From Aurelia coerulea (Eukaryota; Cnidaria; Scyphozoa; Semaeostomeae; Ulmaridae): a DNA stretch of 64,000 bases. Under the pieces are notes generated by a model. That model saw nothing but the letters and a program-made list of their open reading frames with translations. It was not told the DNA's origin and searched no databases. The DNA lies in contig CM076947.1 of the NCBI GenBank assembly GCA_039566865.1, positions 3,603,501 through 3,667,500 on the forward strand, given 5' to 3'. The stretch's first letter is position 1. The number at the start of each line of letters is the position of its first letter. Positions 1 through 11,320 of the stretch are shown here, in pieces. The translations under genes were made by a program, and so were the position numbers.

Positions 1-33
1 TAAACTGTTCAGTCAAAGTAGTTTGTCCTTGAG

Positions 34-348
34 CTATCTGATAAGAGGAGGCTGAATATTGCAGAGAGCTGCACAAGTCCTGATAATATCATCTGCGAGT
101 GGAAGCATTGTCATAGGGAATGTATTTTTCAAAATCCTGAATGTCTTTAATCTGTTAATTGCTCGTTCAACATGGATGCGCAAGTTTGCAACCTCTTTCG
201 TCTTATTGCATTCAGCTGCAGTCATCTGTGACTTGACTCGTGCTCCTGGTGGTATGCTAAGGGAACAGTAGTGGTGTAGCAGGTCTTCTTTTATCTGGAA
301 TCCACGGTCAGCCTTGTTGGGGAGATGAGGTAGGGTAAGTCCGAGCAA
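34..348 (-). pseudogene. C-terminal fragment of a DDE (IS5/Harbinger-like, DDE_Tnp_4) transposase
   Basis: Translation shows the end of a DDE superfamily endonuclease. ADRGF probably holds the second catalytic aspartate, an IPPG-type loop follows, and RIHVERAINRLK carries the catalytic glutamate. The tail reads CAALCNIQPPL, the usual ending of this family. Only about 100 residues remain of a protein usually over 300 long, and the N-terminal half is not found on this strand between 349 and 1687. The piece lies at the window edge, so the truncation is real on its upstream side only. It is probably a dead transposon copy. The family call is recognition of conserved blocks; no search was run. Confidence 0.7.
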
Positions 349-1687
349 CCATCCATGAAGTCACGTGCAGTAGGTTAAAGCGCATGCGTATTAGCAATTT
401 GGAGTCAAACTCGGAATTTGGAGTCAAGGAAGGAAAAGCAACGAAAAAGATGTTATCACTGCTGGAGATATTCGGAATGATAAGGTAAACGAGTTGTTTT
501 ATTTTGATATTTACAAGCAAATAAACGAGTATGTAAGAGAGACTGCTTCTATGGCATAGTTGTACCTAGCTGTAGTGTAGAGCCTACTACTATAGGCGTA
601 GAAAGAAGGTAGCCTACCTAGGCCAAGTTTCGCGAACCTAATTAAACTGCTCTCGTTTCACATTTGGTAAAAAGAAGTGACCCTCCTGCATATCACAATA
701 TTTGATAAGAAGTCAATATTCATAAAGACTCTGTTTGGTATTCAAAATAAAATAACAGCTTAATGATTTCCAACTGGATGGCTTTTTACATACATGTAGG
801 CCTATTTGTTTGTTATCCAAAACCAAGAATTTGACAAGAAATTTGTATGATTTGAGACAAGTTTCTTAAAGAGATTTGAGCAGTTTACTCAACTCTTTTA
901 TTTCAAATCTTGTACAGACTACCTTGCGTGAGTTCAAATCCCATCATGAGAAATATCAACCTCAAGCCAACAACCCTGTTGTCCATGCTTCTGAGGTTGG
1001 TAAAATGAGTGCTCAGTCAGCAGAGGTATAAGCGCATCTGAGGGCAAAGCTGGCCCATATCAACCATGTTGCTGCAGCCTAGCCTGTGCTAACTGCTAAC
1101 ATATAAATGTCCCAGAACTGTATGTGTATCTTGCTGGCAAACCTTATATATACAGTGTGGTGATTGTCTTGAATATTTCATAACAAAGCTTTACAAAGTG
1201 ATGTATGTCACTTTCAAGACAGTGCTCTATCAAGTACTTTCCAAGTAATAAAAATACAACAAACCAGCGAAAATGTAACGAAGATGTATTTCAAATCTTC
1301 TCAGCAAAACAGGTAGCATTTCTGATATTTGAGTTTGGTAGAAAGAGTTTCTAATTGAAAAATGTGTGTATTTCAAAATACAACTGGGTAAACAATAAGC
1401 TGTTTTGGTCTGGACTCTACCCTCTGGACCTGCCTAGCATGGGTAACCCTTCATGGAATCATTATTCCAGCCAGTGAAGCTCTTAGGGTCATAGAGTCAC
1501 TCAAGCATCTTCACCTCGACAAGGTAACAGCTTATGAAGATGGCTATTTACAAACAAAACAGAATCAGCGAATGAAACAAAACAATGGACCTAAAGTCAA
1601 CACAATGTAGGAATGATATTTACATTTCTATATACAACATCAAGGACATGCTGGCAGTAAACAGGAATCTTATAAGAGAAGATTAAA
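349..1687. other. Gene-free stretch
   Basis: I see no ORF with recognisable composition, no strong splice-flanked exon and no obvious terminal repeats. The sequence is AT-rich, with short ORFs broken in every frame. Confidence 0.5.
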
Positions 1688-4198
1688 TCATCTTCTACTT
1701 TGAAGCCATTCCTCAAATGCAAACAATGTGAAATCTTCGTCTTCACTATTTTGGACTTGTGACGGAACATCTTGCTCCAAGAAAGAACTCAGATCATTGT
1801 CAAATTCTGTGTCCATTTGACCCAAGGTGATATTAAAAATGTTTTCTGCAGTCATATTTTGGGTGATGTTATCCCCCATGATGCCAAATGATGTGTTAGA
1901 AATTTGCAGATCAACATCATCATTGGCACATTCTTCATTGTCAATATCTGCACAGCTACATTCATTCTCAGCTCTAGCTTCCTCTGTTAACAGCAAGGAA
2001 TTGACCTGACTGACAACAACTTCTGGCTCTGCAACATTTAAACTAGCATTCTTATTTAACCTTGGTCTTAATCCTCCCTTACACTCTTCAAATCCATACT
2101 CTGTTGGGGTGAGATAGTTGATGGTACTCTCAAATACTTGATTGTATTCATTTGCTTGAAAAATTGCCCTTGCAAAGATTTCATCAAGAGCACCATCAAC
2201 TGGTGGTACTTTGTCTAGTTGGCCTTTAGCATACTGGTATCCGATATCTCTCAGTAGCTTAAAGTTTGGAGTATCATCAACAAGGATTGACTCCCAAGTA
2301 ATCTGATCCAGTTGGCGAACATAGACTCTGTACATATGGAAGTAAATGCGTGCATAGAGCATAAGGCAGGCTTGTTTACAATGTTGAGAGTTGCTTAATA
2401 ATCCATTGCTGTCAACAAGAGAAGGAAGAATTTTATCTTTGCAAGCCTGACTGTAGACTGTTAGAGCTAAATTCTTGGTAATATGTCTAAGTCCAGGGCT
2501 CCTATCATTACCAGTGTAGATACTGAGTGCACCTAGACTTTCCAAAGGAAAATCAATGTCTCTAAAGGAATCTGAGTCTGCAATATCATCATATAGTTTT
2601 TGGACATCAATAAAGAAGTTCATCTTAACTTTGGAACTCAAAGCTTGAAACTCTTCAACACTGGCATCTTCTTTTGGTTTTTTATTAGGTTTTCCTGTCT
2701 TGACATCTACAACCTTGTTGTGAATAGCGCAGTAGATTTTAAGAGAATGTCTTCTTATTAGTTGACTGATGAGATGGTGTTCTAACAGTAAAATGGTTAC
2801 ATTGTCAGCCTCAGGACAGTTTATTACTATTGAACTGCCTTCAACATTAGGGTTATGATCTATAAACCTCTTCAGTGCAAAAAAGACAACTGTGTCCGCC
2901 TCTGGGTGATAGCAACTATAATCAAATGTTGATGTGGTGACAGTGCCAATCCTATCTACTCTATATGATGTAAAAATACCACAGTGGCCGCCAATAATGA
3001 CATGGGTGAAATTGTTTGGAAAATTCTTTGATCTTAAAAATGAAATATCCTGACATGATCTAACATAAGAAGTTATAATCTTCTGGCGACCATTGTCTCG
3101 ATCTAGCCACCTTGTATTGTAGGATTTGATCTGCTCATTTTGATCAACATGAACACCAGTGTATTCTAATGGAGAAACTGGAACTGATGCCCTTGTTGCT
3201 TCTGTACATCCCTTTGTCTGGTCAGCACGACGGTCAAAAGTTTGAATAAATGTAAAGTGTCTCTCCTTGTTTGCATATTTCCATAGAATGGGAAGAACTG
3301 TTTGTTGAATTATATGATTGCTCATTTCATTGTAGGTACAAGTTGGAATCTTGAGGTTACGGAAATCAAACATACAATCCCTGATCATGCAAGTGATGTC
3401 ATTCAAAGCACTGGTAGCAATTTCAAAGGATGGGTCATTCAAGAAGGCAGATTCATAGCTTTTGAACAGCCATAATGTCAGATCTGACTTTTTTGCAAAA
3501 TGCAAACTAACACCATCCTTTTTAAGCAACTGAACAGGCTTACTTGACTCAGACATAGCAACTTGCATGCCAGTAGACTGTAGTAAGAGCTCAGACATAA
3601 CCTCAACTTGTTTTGCAGCGTTGTTAAGAGCAGCCTTTTGCTGCCTTTTTGTAATTGCCCTGGGGACAGTTAACACTTCTGAAAATTTTGGATTCTGTAG
3701 ACGCCATCCACCAGGCTGTGTTATTTTTACAGAAACAAACTTGTCAACCCTGTCCTTTCCAATTTCTTTTACATTTGATAGTTCTAACTTGACAACATCA
3801 GTGTTTGAATGTAAAGCAAACATTTCTGTTGGTTCAAAACCGTCCATAGCTGCATTAACACGAAGCCTCTCAAAAATTTTATGCAAACCCCTGTGCCAAC
3901 ATGCTCGCAATCGTATGAATGAGTCTGCCCTGAATTGATGTTTGGATGGCTTTGCTTTAAAATTATTGATGTCTAATTCTTCCTTTAAATTGCTATGGCA
4001 CTGCTCTCTTTCCTGGATCATGGATGCTTTGTTTAGTACATTTTGGACTGTACCAAGTTTAAAGCAGTTCTTTGCACTGTTATTAAACAAAGCTTCCAGA
4101 TTCTGGTCTTGCGGTCTGCAATGCCCTGGTTCAGATGATTTGTTTGAAACCCACAAGGTTCTTATCGCGGTTTCTTCAAATGGTCTCAGAAGTTCCAT
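1688..4198 (-). CDS. Large hypothetical protein with a possible PIN/FEN1-like nuclease core
   Basis: This is an 836-codon uninterrupted ORF. Residues about 433-436 (EADT, after a conserved-looking HP), 463-465 (EAD in INCPEADNVTILLL) and 562-565 (TGND) have the order and spacing of acidic clusters in PIN/FEN1-like metal-dependent nucleases found in multicopy invertebrate genes. The first 60 residues include TAIRTLW and a RPQDQNLEALFN stretch that resembles DUF6589-type proteins. The last 100 residues are strongly acidic and end in an aromatic-rich tail. The reading frame continues upstream without a methionine (CYHIRD before the first Met), so the true N-terminus probably lies in the neighbouring 4186-4563 ORF, one base out of frame. 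An intact 836-codon frame argues for recent activity or selection. Function is inferred from motifs only. Confidence 0.5.
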   Translation of the reverse strand: MELLRPFEETAIRTLWVSNKSSEPGHCRPQDQNLEALFNNSAKNCFKLGTVQNVLNKASMIQEREQCHSNLKEELDINNFKAKPSKHQFRADSFIRLRACWHRGLHKIFERLRVNAAMDGFEPTEMFALHSNTDVVKLELSNVKEIGKDRVDKFVSVKITQPGGWRLQNPKFSEVLTVPRAITKRQQKAALNNAAKQVEVMSELLLQSTGMQVAMSESSKPVQLLKKDGVSLHFAKKSDLTLWLFKSYESAFLNDPSFEIATSALNDITCMIRDCMFDFRNLKIPTCTYNEMSNHIIQQTVLPILWKYANKERHFTFIQTFDRRADQTKGCTEATRASVPVSPLEYTGVHVDQNEQIKSYNTRWLDRDNGRQKIITSYVRSCQDISFLRSKNFPNNFTHVIIGGHCGIFTSYRVDRIGTVTTSTFDYSCYHPEADTVVFFALKRFIDHNPNVEGSSIVINCPEADNVTILLLEHHLISQLIRRHSLKIYCAIHNKVVDVKTGKPNKKPKEDASVEEFQALSSKVKMNFFIDVQKLYDDIADSDSFRDIDFPLESLGALSIYTGNDRSPGLRHITKNLALTVYSQACKDKILPSLVDSNGLLSNSQHCKQACLMLYARIYFHMYRVYVRQLDQITWESILVDDTPNFKLLRDIGYQYAKGQLDKVPPVDGALDEIFARAIFQANEYNQVFESTINYLTPTEYGFEECKGGLRPRLNKNASLNVAEPEVVVSQVNSLLLTEEARAENECSCADIDNEECANDDVDLQISNTSFGIMGDNITQNMTAENIFNITLGQMDTEFDNDLSSFLEQDVPSQVQNSEDEDFTLFAFEEWLQSRR

Positions 4199-4563
4199 GT
4201 CACGAATATGATAGCAGAGAGCACGGCGTAATAGTTTATGCCTCTTGCAGTGAATTGTAAGGGGATAATAATCTTGGTAAAGAGCATATCTAGATCAAAA
4301 TCTCCATGTTTTTGCGCTTCTAAAAGTCCAAGTACAGAAAGTCCTTCTTCAAACAAGTAATTTGCAATGACAGTCAATTCAGGCTGGTATTTTGCATTTT
4401 TCCTACAGAATTTCCATGCCTCTTCAATTTCAGCATTGTTGATTGATATCGCTTCACAATCAGTTTTTTCATTTTCATATTTCAAATAAGCTAGCAGCAA
4501 TTCAGTTATCCCAGCCACTACATCATGATAATAAAACTGATTGGAAGAGTCAAAGTCTTTCAT
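4186..4563 (-). pseudogene. Out-of-frame N-terminal part of the 1688-4198 protein
   Basis: This 125-codon ORF precedes and overlaps the large ORF on the same strand, offset by one base. Around 4215-4230 the text YYAVL of this frame runs naturally into CYHIRDMELLRP of the other frame, so a single-base indel near 4216-4222 would join them. The segment is helical and unrecognised (KYLLS precedes its Met, so even this start may be internal). The join may be a genuine lesion, an assembly error or a programmed shift; no slippery heptamer is obvious. No consensus intron fits the junction. Confidence 0.45.
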
Positions 4564-4623
4564 AGATAGTAAATACTGGACTTTACAAGCACTTGGACTA
4601 TCTAGAAACGCAGCTGCATGTTT

Positions 4624-4681
4624 CTACCTATAACCTACTAATATGACATGGCAACTCTAAATACAGGAAATTTTTCTAGGA
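4624..4681 (+). repeat. 57-bp direct repeat, copy 1
   Basis: This segment (core TAATATGACATGGCAACTCT) recurs with only a few differences at 8048-8104 in the same orientation. Copy 1 sits about 60 bp upstream of the minus-strand ORF start. Copy 2 sits about 100 bp upstream of the plus-strand exon chain at 8200. No target duplication is visible around either copy. Confidence 0.75.
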
Positions 4682-6074
4682 TAAGATAAATCAGATAGTG
4701 AATGAATTGCAACGATCAACAGTCCTTGTCAATTGGCCTAAACATGGTGGAAGTTAAGAGCGTGTAATCTAGCAACATGTTGCTCCATGATATCAAAGTG
4801 TAACATATACTCATTTCAATTGCCATATCAAGACAATCTTCGCGACGAATCTAATGCGCTACGTGGGCGCACTAGAATCGTCGGACAAACCTTAATTCTG
4901 CTTGTCCCCGTGTCAAGATCATATCGTCGGGGGAATACATTTGGCTTTTTACCCCCCCCCCCCAAGAATGCAGCAGCGTTTAGCATAAGCCCAGTGATAG
5001 TTGCATAAATAATCAGGTCCTAAGCAGGGTACGTTCCAACAAATGTACTGCACCGCTTGTGTGCGATAAAATTGTAGGAGAGACCTGAAGTCTACACGCT
5101 CAGGTTTTTTTCGATCCCCCCCCCCCCCCACGATAAGAAAAGTCAAATAGACCTTTCCCTCTACCATGCATAATATAGCTGATTTTTCGTCATTGCTGAC
5201 TTCCACAATTGGAGCAATTCATTAATTTACAATATTTACGGCAGTTTTGTATACGCCAGATATCATTTAACATCAATCACCTAGCAATTACATGAACGTT
5301 TTCATACATCAAAATCATCAACGATTCTAGGATTCTAAGGTTTGGGAATAATATATATTACCAAAGGACAAATAACAAAAAGGCTTAAAGTCTACAATCA
5401 TCATAGTAGACTTTGATTATTGGGATGGTTTTGGTGTTGTTGCCAATTATAAAGCAACGGTCTATAGACAGCAGACTGCAATCGTCAAGGCAGCGACAAA
5501 ATGTGGAGCACATCACAATCAGGAGGGGTATATGTGTAGAAATAAAATTCAACTGGCGATAGGGCGAGGTTTTAAAGTACAATAGAAGGCAGCAAATCTA
5601 TTTTAATTTGTTGGGGAGCAGACACAAAAATGCATTATAAATGACTGGGAGAGCAAGGGAACTAATCAGGCATGGGAACAAATCTATCTATAAACATGGC
5701 GAAGGCAGGTTATTCACGTTTAATGGGAGAAGAGGACACGGGACGGCTTTTTGATATTTTCAAATTTCAGGACGTTTTCTTTTGTATAGAGACGAGACAG
5801 CAAGGGGGGATTTTAAAGTTGTTATGATAGTTAGTAAGAGGCAGCAAGACAGGAGAAAAGCTTTATTATTGCAGTAGTCGATTTAGGATGAATGCAACAG
5901 TTTCTCGCAGCAGTATTTCGCAAAGGGAAAATATTTGTTCCAAATATGGAACATCGTTTTTTGTTAAGCAATAATATTAGAGCTGCCAGTTCAGCACTGC
6001 AAGGGATCAATGAAAAGATGTTGGTAATTGAAAAGGGGTTATTTCCAGTTCTCTTATATTTACAGAACCATCAT
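4682..6074. other. Gene-free stretch with C-runs
   Basis: There are no recognisable genes here. Two long C homopolymers (around 4950-4965 and 5116-5130) sit in otherwise AT-rich sequence. Short ORFs across this interval look random. Confidence 0.45.
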
Positions 6075-6339
6075 CTATGCATCCATCTCTCGCAGGACCT
6101 CCAAAACTGTTCTGAAGGCGCTCTTGGAGGAGCCGACCTCAGACCAATAATGAGGGCTGGCAGCCCTCTTCTCTCCTCTCCTACTGCCCCTTTCCTCTCT
6201 ATATCTACTCTCATACCTATATGAGTCCCTGTCCCTGTCCCTTCTGTCCCGTCTTTCTTCTCTCCTCTCGTCCTGCTTGTCCTTTCTGCTCCTCTCACGC
6301 CTGTCTCCACCAAGCACTATCCTCAATTTGTCATGTTCC
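6075..6339 (-). CDS. Candidate last exon of an RD/RE-rich protein
   Basis: On the minus strand a consensus acceptor (TTTTATCCACAG) ends at 6340. The exon from 6339 reads EHDKLRIVLGGDRRER, then a run of alternating Arg/Asp/Glu (RRDRRDRDRD), then RGEKRAASPHYWSEVG, and stops at 6075. Such charged RD/RE tracts are typical of nuclear RNA-processing proteins. Joining it to the exon at 6697-6827 keeps phase (AG + G gives Arg), and the pair gives 132 codons. I do not recognise the orthologue. The opposite strand is also open here because the codons are purine-biased, so composition alone is weak evidence; the splice and phase agreement is the better argument. Confidence 0.42.
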
Positions 6340-6696
6340 CTGTGGATAAAACATTAACTGTTATATAGTTGCTCTCAGCCATAAAATGTGATGTGATATG
6401 AAAGGGAATCTCTCATGTGTTTCATTGAGTGAAGGCGATGTTGATGAGCATCCTCTCATTCTATACGTGCTACTTTTTCGCAGCAAACATATCTGTTTTA
6501 ATGTTATAATGTTGTAAGTCTCCAACTATTACAAATTAGCAAAATGGTTTTTGGTTTACAAAATCAATAAGGTAAAAAGACAGATTGGTGAGTCACGGAT
6601 GCAGGAAACTGTTTCCTTTAGGAAAGATCAGTACAACTTAAAACGGATGCATGATGCACTTACCAGGATTTTCAGAATAATCATAAAAGTTCTAAC

Positions 6697-6827
6697 CTTG
6701 GTCTCTCCAATCTTTCTCTTGTGTCCACATCACCCAAGTGAAACTCCCTGTGCTGCTGCACAGAGAGTTTCTTTGCAGCTTTATATTTAAAAAAGGCGAC
6801 GCCTTTATCGTTTGACCAGTAAATTTT
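6697..6827 (-). CDS. Candidate penultimate exon of the RD-rich protein
   Basis: The exon follows a strong acceptor (TTTCTTTCCACAG ending at 6828) and begins in phase 0 with KIYWSNDKG. It reads a basic helical segment, then REFHLGDVDTRERLERPR, and ends with AG before a GTTAGA donor at 6696. Donor phase 2 matches the single G that opens the exon at 6339. A donor CAG/GTAAGT on the same strand near 7472 also offers a phase-0 end that could feed this exon, but that upstream reading frame (ERRQTPQQ) has a stop only about 30 codons back and no methionine. Confidence 0.4.
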
Positions 6828-7471
6828 CTGTGGAAAGAAATCAATGACAAATTGAAACAGCGTGCACACAAACATTTCGCTCACATACAGTAGAAGGTTT
6901 GGAATAGAATAAGGAGGTGTCGCTTTGAGAATAGTGCTATGAATAGGAGGAACTATTATCAACACGTAAGTTAGTTCAAGTTTAATAAGGTATAAATAGA
7001 TTAAGTCAACTCGCATCTTTCTCCCCACCAAAGTGTACTTCCACCATCTTACCACCTGCTCCAGCTGCCATAGTTCTACGATGAATAATATTCCATGTAA
7101 ATATATATCTCTTGGAAGGTCAAGAAATAGGTTGCTACGTAATATGCACAGCTTGCTTTTTCTGAATTTCTGATTAGCATACTCTTCACTTAATTCGACA
7201 TCAGGAGCCATCTCTAAATCATATCCAAAATGTATTCTACACAATAGTATATCTGTATATCTAGTATATCTTTAATCTTTGGCGCCTCTACCACCCCTAT
7301 TCTCCTAGTGGCTGCCGCCTCCCCAGTTGGTATTACATCAACTAAAAGAGAAGTGAGGGAGGTCCTTTGAGTTCCCTAAAGTTAACAAAAAAATATTTTT
7401 AAATTAAGAAAAAAAAAATTTTAAATTAAGGAAGATTAAAATAAAAAAATTTGTAGGAGGATGACTTACCT

Positions 7472-7800
7472 GCTGGGGAGTTTGGCGGCGTTCAAGGCAC
7501 CCTCCTTTGAATTCTTGTATAGGGGCTTGAAAGCCCCCTTTCAGCTCGATATCTTTGATACCTAGATCTCACTTCTTCCACTCTTGCCATTCTTAAATTA
7601 TTTCTCCCTTCTGCTTCTCTTGGTAATGTCCAGAGTAATGGCCCCACCTGGACCGTAACGTTGGTTGTCGTTGATGGTGATGATGTTGTTGTTGAGTTGG
7701 AAGGAGAGCCGACAGCGGTAGTTGCTACTCTGCCTTCCATCCCTTCGCACGCTCTTGTAATTTTTACAGTCTGCGGGTTGTTGAGTAAGAGGTGAAGCAT
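7472..7800 (-). other. Possible upstream exon with consensus GTAAGT donor
   Basis: A 102-codon Ser/Thr-rich ORF (7492-7800) is followed on the minus strand by CAGCAG/GTAAGT at about 7472. The ORF's own frame stops with TGA 20 bases before the donor, so if the donor is real a different frame is used. I do not recognise the protein. It may be the 5' part of the RD-rich gene or unrelated. Confidence 0.25.
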
Positions 7801-8047
7801 GTGAAGAGACTGATTCCAGCCGCTCGCGAGCTTTTAAAGCCAATCGAATCGAACGCTCGAATCAAACCAAATGTTCGAATCGAATCGAATGTAAATTTTC
7901 CGACTAGCTGATTGGTTGATAGTCATTTCTTAGGAACGCACAAGGTTATCCAATTAGAACGCAATGCATCTTGGTAAAACATTCCTCACTACAATCTTCA
8001 GCGCAATCGTCTATTGTTTAATGCGAATTAATAATATTCATTTAACT

Positions 8048-8104
8048 ATCTATAACCTAGTAATATGACATGGCAACTCTAAAATACAGGAAATTTTTCT
8101 AGGA
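8048..8104 (+). repeat. 57-bp direct repeat, copy 2
   Basis: Nearly identical to 4624-4681, same orientation, 3.4 kb apart. It may mark a shared transposon-derived 5' flank. Confidence 0.75.
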
Positions 8105-8199
8105 ACCTCGTTTCCTGTGATTTCTTTATAATAGCAGGTGAAATCCTTATCCATCTTAGAGCTCACATGTGCTGATTTGCCTGTTGTTCATATTTTCAG

Positions 8200-10954
8200 A
8201 AATTAAGAAAGATCTACTGAAAATCGCTAAGTGAAAGGATGGTGAACCAATTGCGGAGTGGGTCACACCATGCTTGAACCATTTGCATTGGAGTGCAGTC
8301 ACAACACCATCTAGGGATGGGGATGTAATTTGGGCAAAATTCAAATCTTTCCTTTGGCATGTTAGAGATATACACGCAGACTTTGACAATCCATTGTTTA
8401 ACAAGTGTCATCACAGAGAGATAATTCCAATACGCACTTGGTTAGAAGAAGGTAAGTTGCAGTTAGATAAATTTTGCTGGATATTGAAGAACAATCTTAT
8501 CATATTGGCTGCGGCTTGTGAAGATATCGCCACTTTGAAGCAAAATGAAATATCTAATGTAATGATTAGTCAGGGTCCCAGGAAGAGCGGCTGATTGGAG
8601 GGTTTGTTCTCCAAACAATAGAGAACAATGCATTGCATTTTTGTGACACTATGGACCCTGACCCTTAAAATATTGGGGGCTTGAGCAGAATTTGATGGCA
8701 CAAGTTGTAATTTAGGGAATAGACATACTGTATTAGCTATATGAAGTGTGTGCAATAAAAAGGGTGAAGAAAAATGGATACAACCCCTTTGTTTCTTTGG
8801 CTTCGTAATGAAATAGCCGGTCAAAGTTATAAATACAATAGGGTGTAATTTTTACTTGGCCAGGGCCTGTGTTTAATGTTGATTTCCTTGATGAATAGTT
8901 TTTGTTTTATGTTCTGTATCAGGCAAAGCATATAAAAAGTTGCCTTTTTTTCTCAGACGATTTTCCTTATGAAAAGTTAGAGGCAGCACTTCAGAAGCCA
9001 GGGATCATCAGTGGCATAAAGCAAGCTTCTCCCATAGCTCAGACCAGTAGCCTTGAAGGATTTCATTCTGTGGTTAACCACTTTGCACCGAAGATGATTG
9101 GTTTTAACTTTACTGGAATGTATTGCAGGTGAGACACAAGTAGCAAAACTAAGTTACATTTTAAGAAAGGTAATTTTGAAGCTTGGCTGCAACAAAGAAA
9201 TTAGAATTTGCCTCAAAGGAATTGTATTGTATGTTAAAATGTTCATCCTTCAAATGTCTAGAGCATACACAAAAATCTGCACTCCCTCCCCTCACTCAAT
9301 GTTGGTTATAACTATGAACTACTTTTTGCTACTTAGCTCCAAAATAAGCCAACATTGAATGGGGAAGGGGGCTGATAGCACGCTAAGTAAATGACAAATC
9401 ATTTGCAATCTGTGAAAATGGTTATTTTTCTCAACAATTTGTTCAAGATTGTAAATATTTTTACCACAGCAACCCTTGACCCCTAGCTGTATTCACCAAA
9501 TGGGTTGTCTATTATCCAAATGGGTTATCTATTACCAGGTGCCATATGGGTGATTACAACACAAAACTGTGAACAAAGAGTCCTGTAATTCTATGGTACC
9601 CAAAATCTACTGTAGAAACTAAACATAAAATTGTCAATTTTCCCCTAAGAACCATGCTTTCATTTCACTTCACTTATTTTCAATGTTTGCATATTCAGGC
9701 ATATATTAGCTGCATTGCATTTCAATGAAAATCTGCAAAGAGAGACCAAGAAAAATGACGATGGTACCACAAAAGTACGGGTGACATATCCCAAATTTAA
9801 AAATGGTGAAGCAACAGTACGAGATGCTAGGGTGCAGCAAAAATTTGGTATGTGCTAAGCCGTTTTGCTAGAAGCTCTTCTTTTCTGCACATAAACATGA
9901 GTTATCTGTTGTTAAATTGGCAAGAGCATCTACTGTATCTACATAATAGTATACACTATACACAAATAATAAAGATGGCAAAATATTACAGTCATTCTTG
10001 AAATTACGAGATGGGTACAGTACAGGCCTTACAAACATTAACGTGACAAGAATTCTTTACATTATCATGAGAATTCTTGAGCCATATAAAAGACTAAATT
10101 TTTCTAAACAAGAATTATTAGGTAGGAAACCACATGTTAATTTGTGCAAGGCCTGAACTTTAAATTATCAACAGTTCATATCACTTTTCAAAATTTAGAT
10201 TTTTCATGGTTCTTGCTACCAGTACTACCATTACTACCAGTTTCACCGGTACTTGGTTTGTGCCAATACATTACCTACTGTCCCTGTTGATCATTTAAAG
10301 AAATAAAAATTTGAATTACAGAGATTGCCATTTAGCTTTTTCAACATCTATTTTAGATTACTTAGACAGTTTGTACAAGACTCTTGAGCAGGCGCTGATT
10401 GGAGGCAACTTAGAGACTAGCAGGAATGAGTTGAAGGAAATGACTCCATCTCCAATAAGTGCATCTTTTGATAAGCAGAACAAAGAGGAAGCAGTAAAAA
10501 AGCACCAAAATAGAAAGACAATGGTCACTAAAGAAGTCCTTCCAACACCCTTACCAGGTAAAAATATTTTGCTAGCTGTCTCTTTCAGCTTTATGACCAT
10601 TAGAAACAATGAAGCATGAAAATGTTGCTTTTTTACTTTTGCATAGCCCCACATAAAACAAATATACCTGTTTTGAATGACAAAAAAAACTCTAAAATGT
10701 TTGGAAACTCAATTGCCATCAGCATGTGGAGTTGCTTGACTAAGATTTTATATGCCTGAAAGGTGCAATTATGCTAAATTTTGTTGTTGTATCAATGGCA
10801 CTTCCATAATAACATTTTTATGTCTCTGTCAACAGCAACCAACAATCAAGACCAACAGCCAAGGAAAAAGCGAGCGGCTCCAAAGTGCAGTGCATGTGGC
10901 AACGCACAGAAAGGACACAAGAATATAGTTGACTGCCCCAAAAATAGAAAATGA
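8200..10954 (+). pseudogene. Five-exon C-terminal half of a multicopy invertebrate protein, one nonsense codon
   Basis: Exons at 8200-8451, 8957-9128, 9699-9847, 10357-10557 and 10836-10954 all have AG/GT borders and compatible phases (1, 2, 1, 1); minus the first two bases they total 297 codons. Conserved blocks are IAEWVTPCLNHLHWSAV, QTSSLEGFHSVVNHFAPKM, ALHFNEN and VTYPKFKNGEATVRD, as in a widespread uncharacterised family of fish, ticks and cnidarians. The last exon ends in a zinc-knuckle-like C-x2-C...GHK...C motif, then a lysine-rich tail and TGA. Exon 1 has an in-frame TGA at 8232-8234, where family members have an ordinary residue. No upstream exons are visible on this strand, so the copy also looks 5'-truncated. 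Introns show it is not a processed copy. Confidence 0.65.
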
Positions 10955-11320
10955 ATGTACCAGTACAAGCATTCTACGCATTAGCATCGTTTTTCAGACA
11001 AGAATTCTTTAGAAAATTCTTGATTCTTAAGAATTATTGTTCAAATATTTTTACAGTTTACAGCCACTCAAAAATTCTTATTGTAATCTGAAGAATTCTG
11101 GAAAATTTCTTAGAATTCTGGAAAGCTGTGTTCATGTTAGTGTGCACAAGGCCTGTACTGCAAATAAGTAAAAATAGCTATAAAAAAATATCAGTTCATG
11201 TCACAGTTGTATCACAGTTGTTGTCAGGCAACTGAAGTGACAGAGTACAAACTCACTCACAAAACATACATTGTTGTGTTTTTTCATGCAGCATCGTTCC
11301 TGACAACAACTCTGATACAG
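10955..11320. other. Tail-to-tail spacer between two convergent genes
   Basis: About 366 bp between the stop of the plus-strand exon chain and the stop of the minus-strand P2X7-like gene. It holds short AGAATTCTT-type motifs in both orientations but no ORF of note. Confidence 0.4.

Noticed and set aside
4950..5130. C-runs as G-quadruplex regulatory elements
   Set aside because: They are single homopolymers with no spaced G-tract pattern, common throughout this window at transposon ends.
5892..6313. Plus-strand and second minus-strand ORFs over the RD-rich exon
   Set aside because: They are frame shadows of a repetitive purine-rich coding tract.
7430..7460. Poly-A/T tracts as a retrotransposon tail
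   Set aside because: No adjacent LINE or SINE sequence or flanking duplication.
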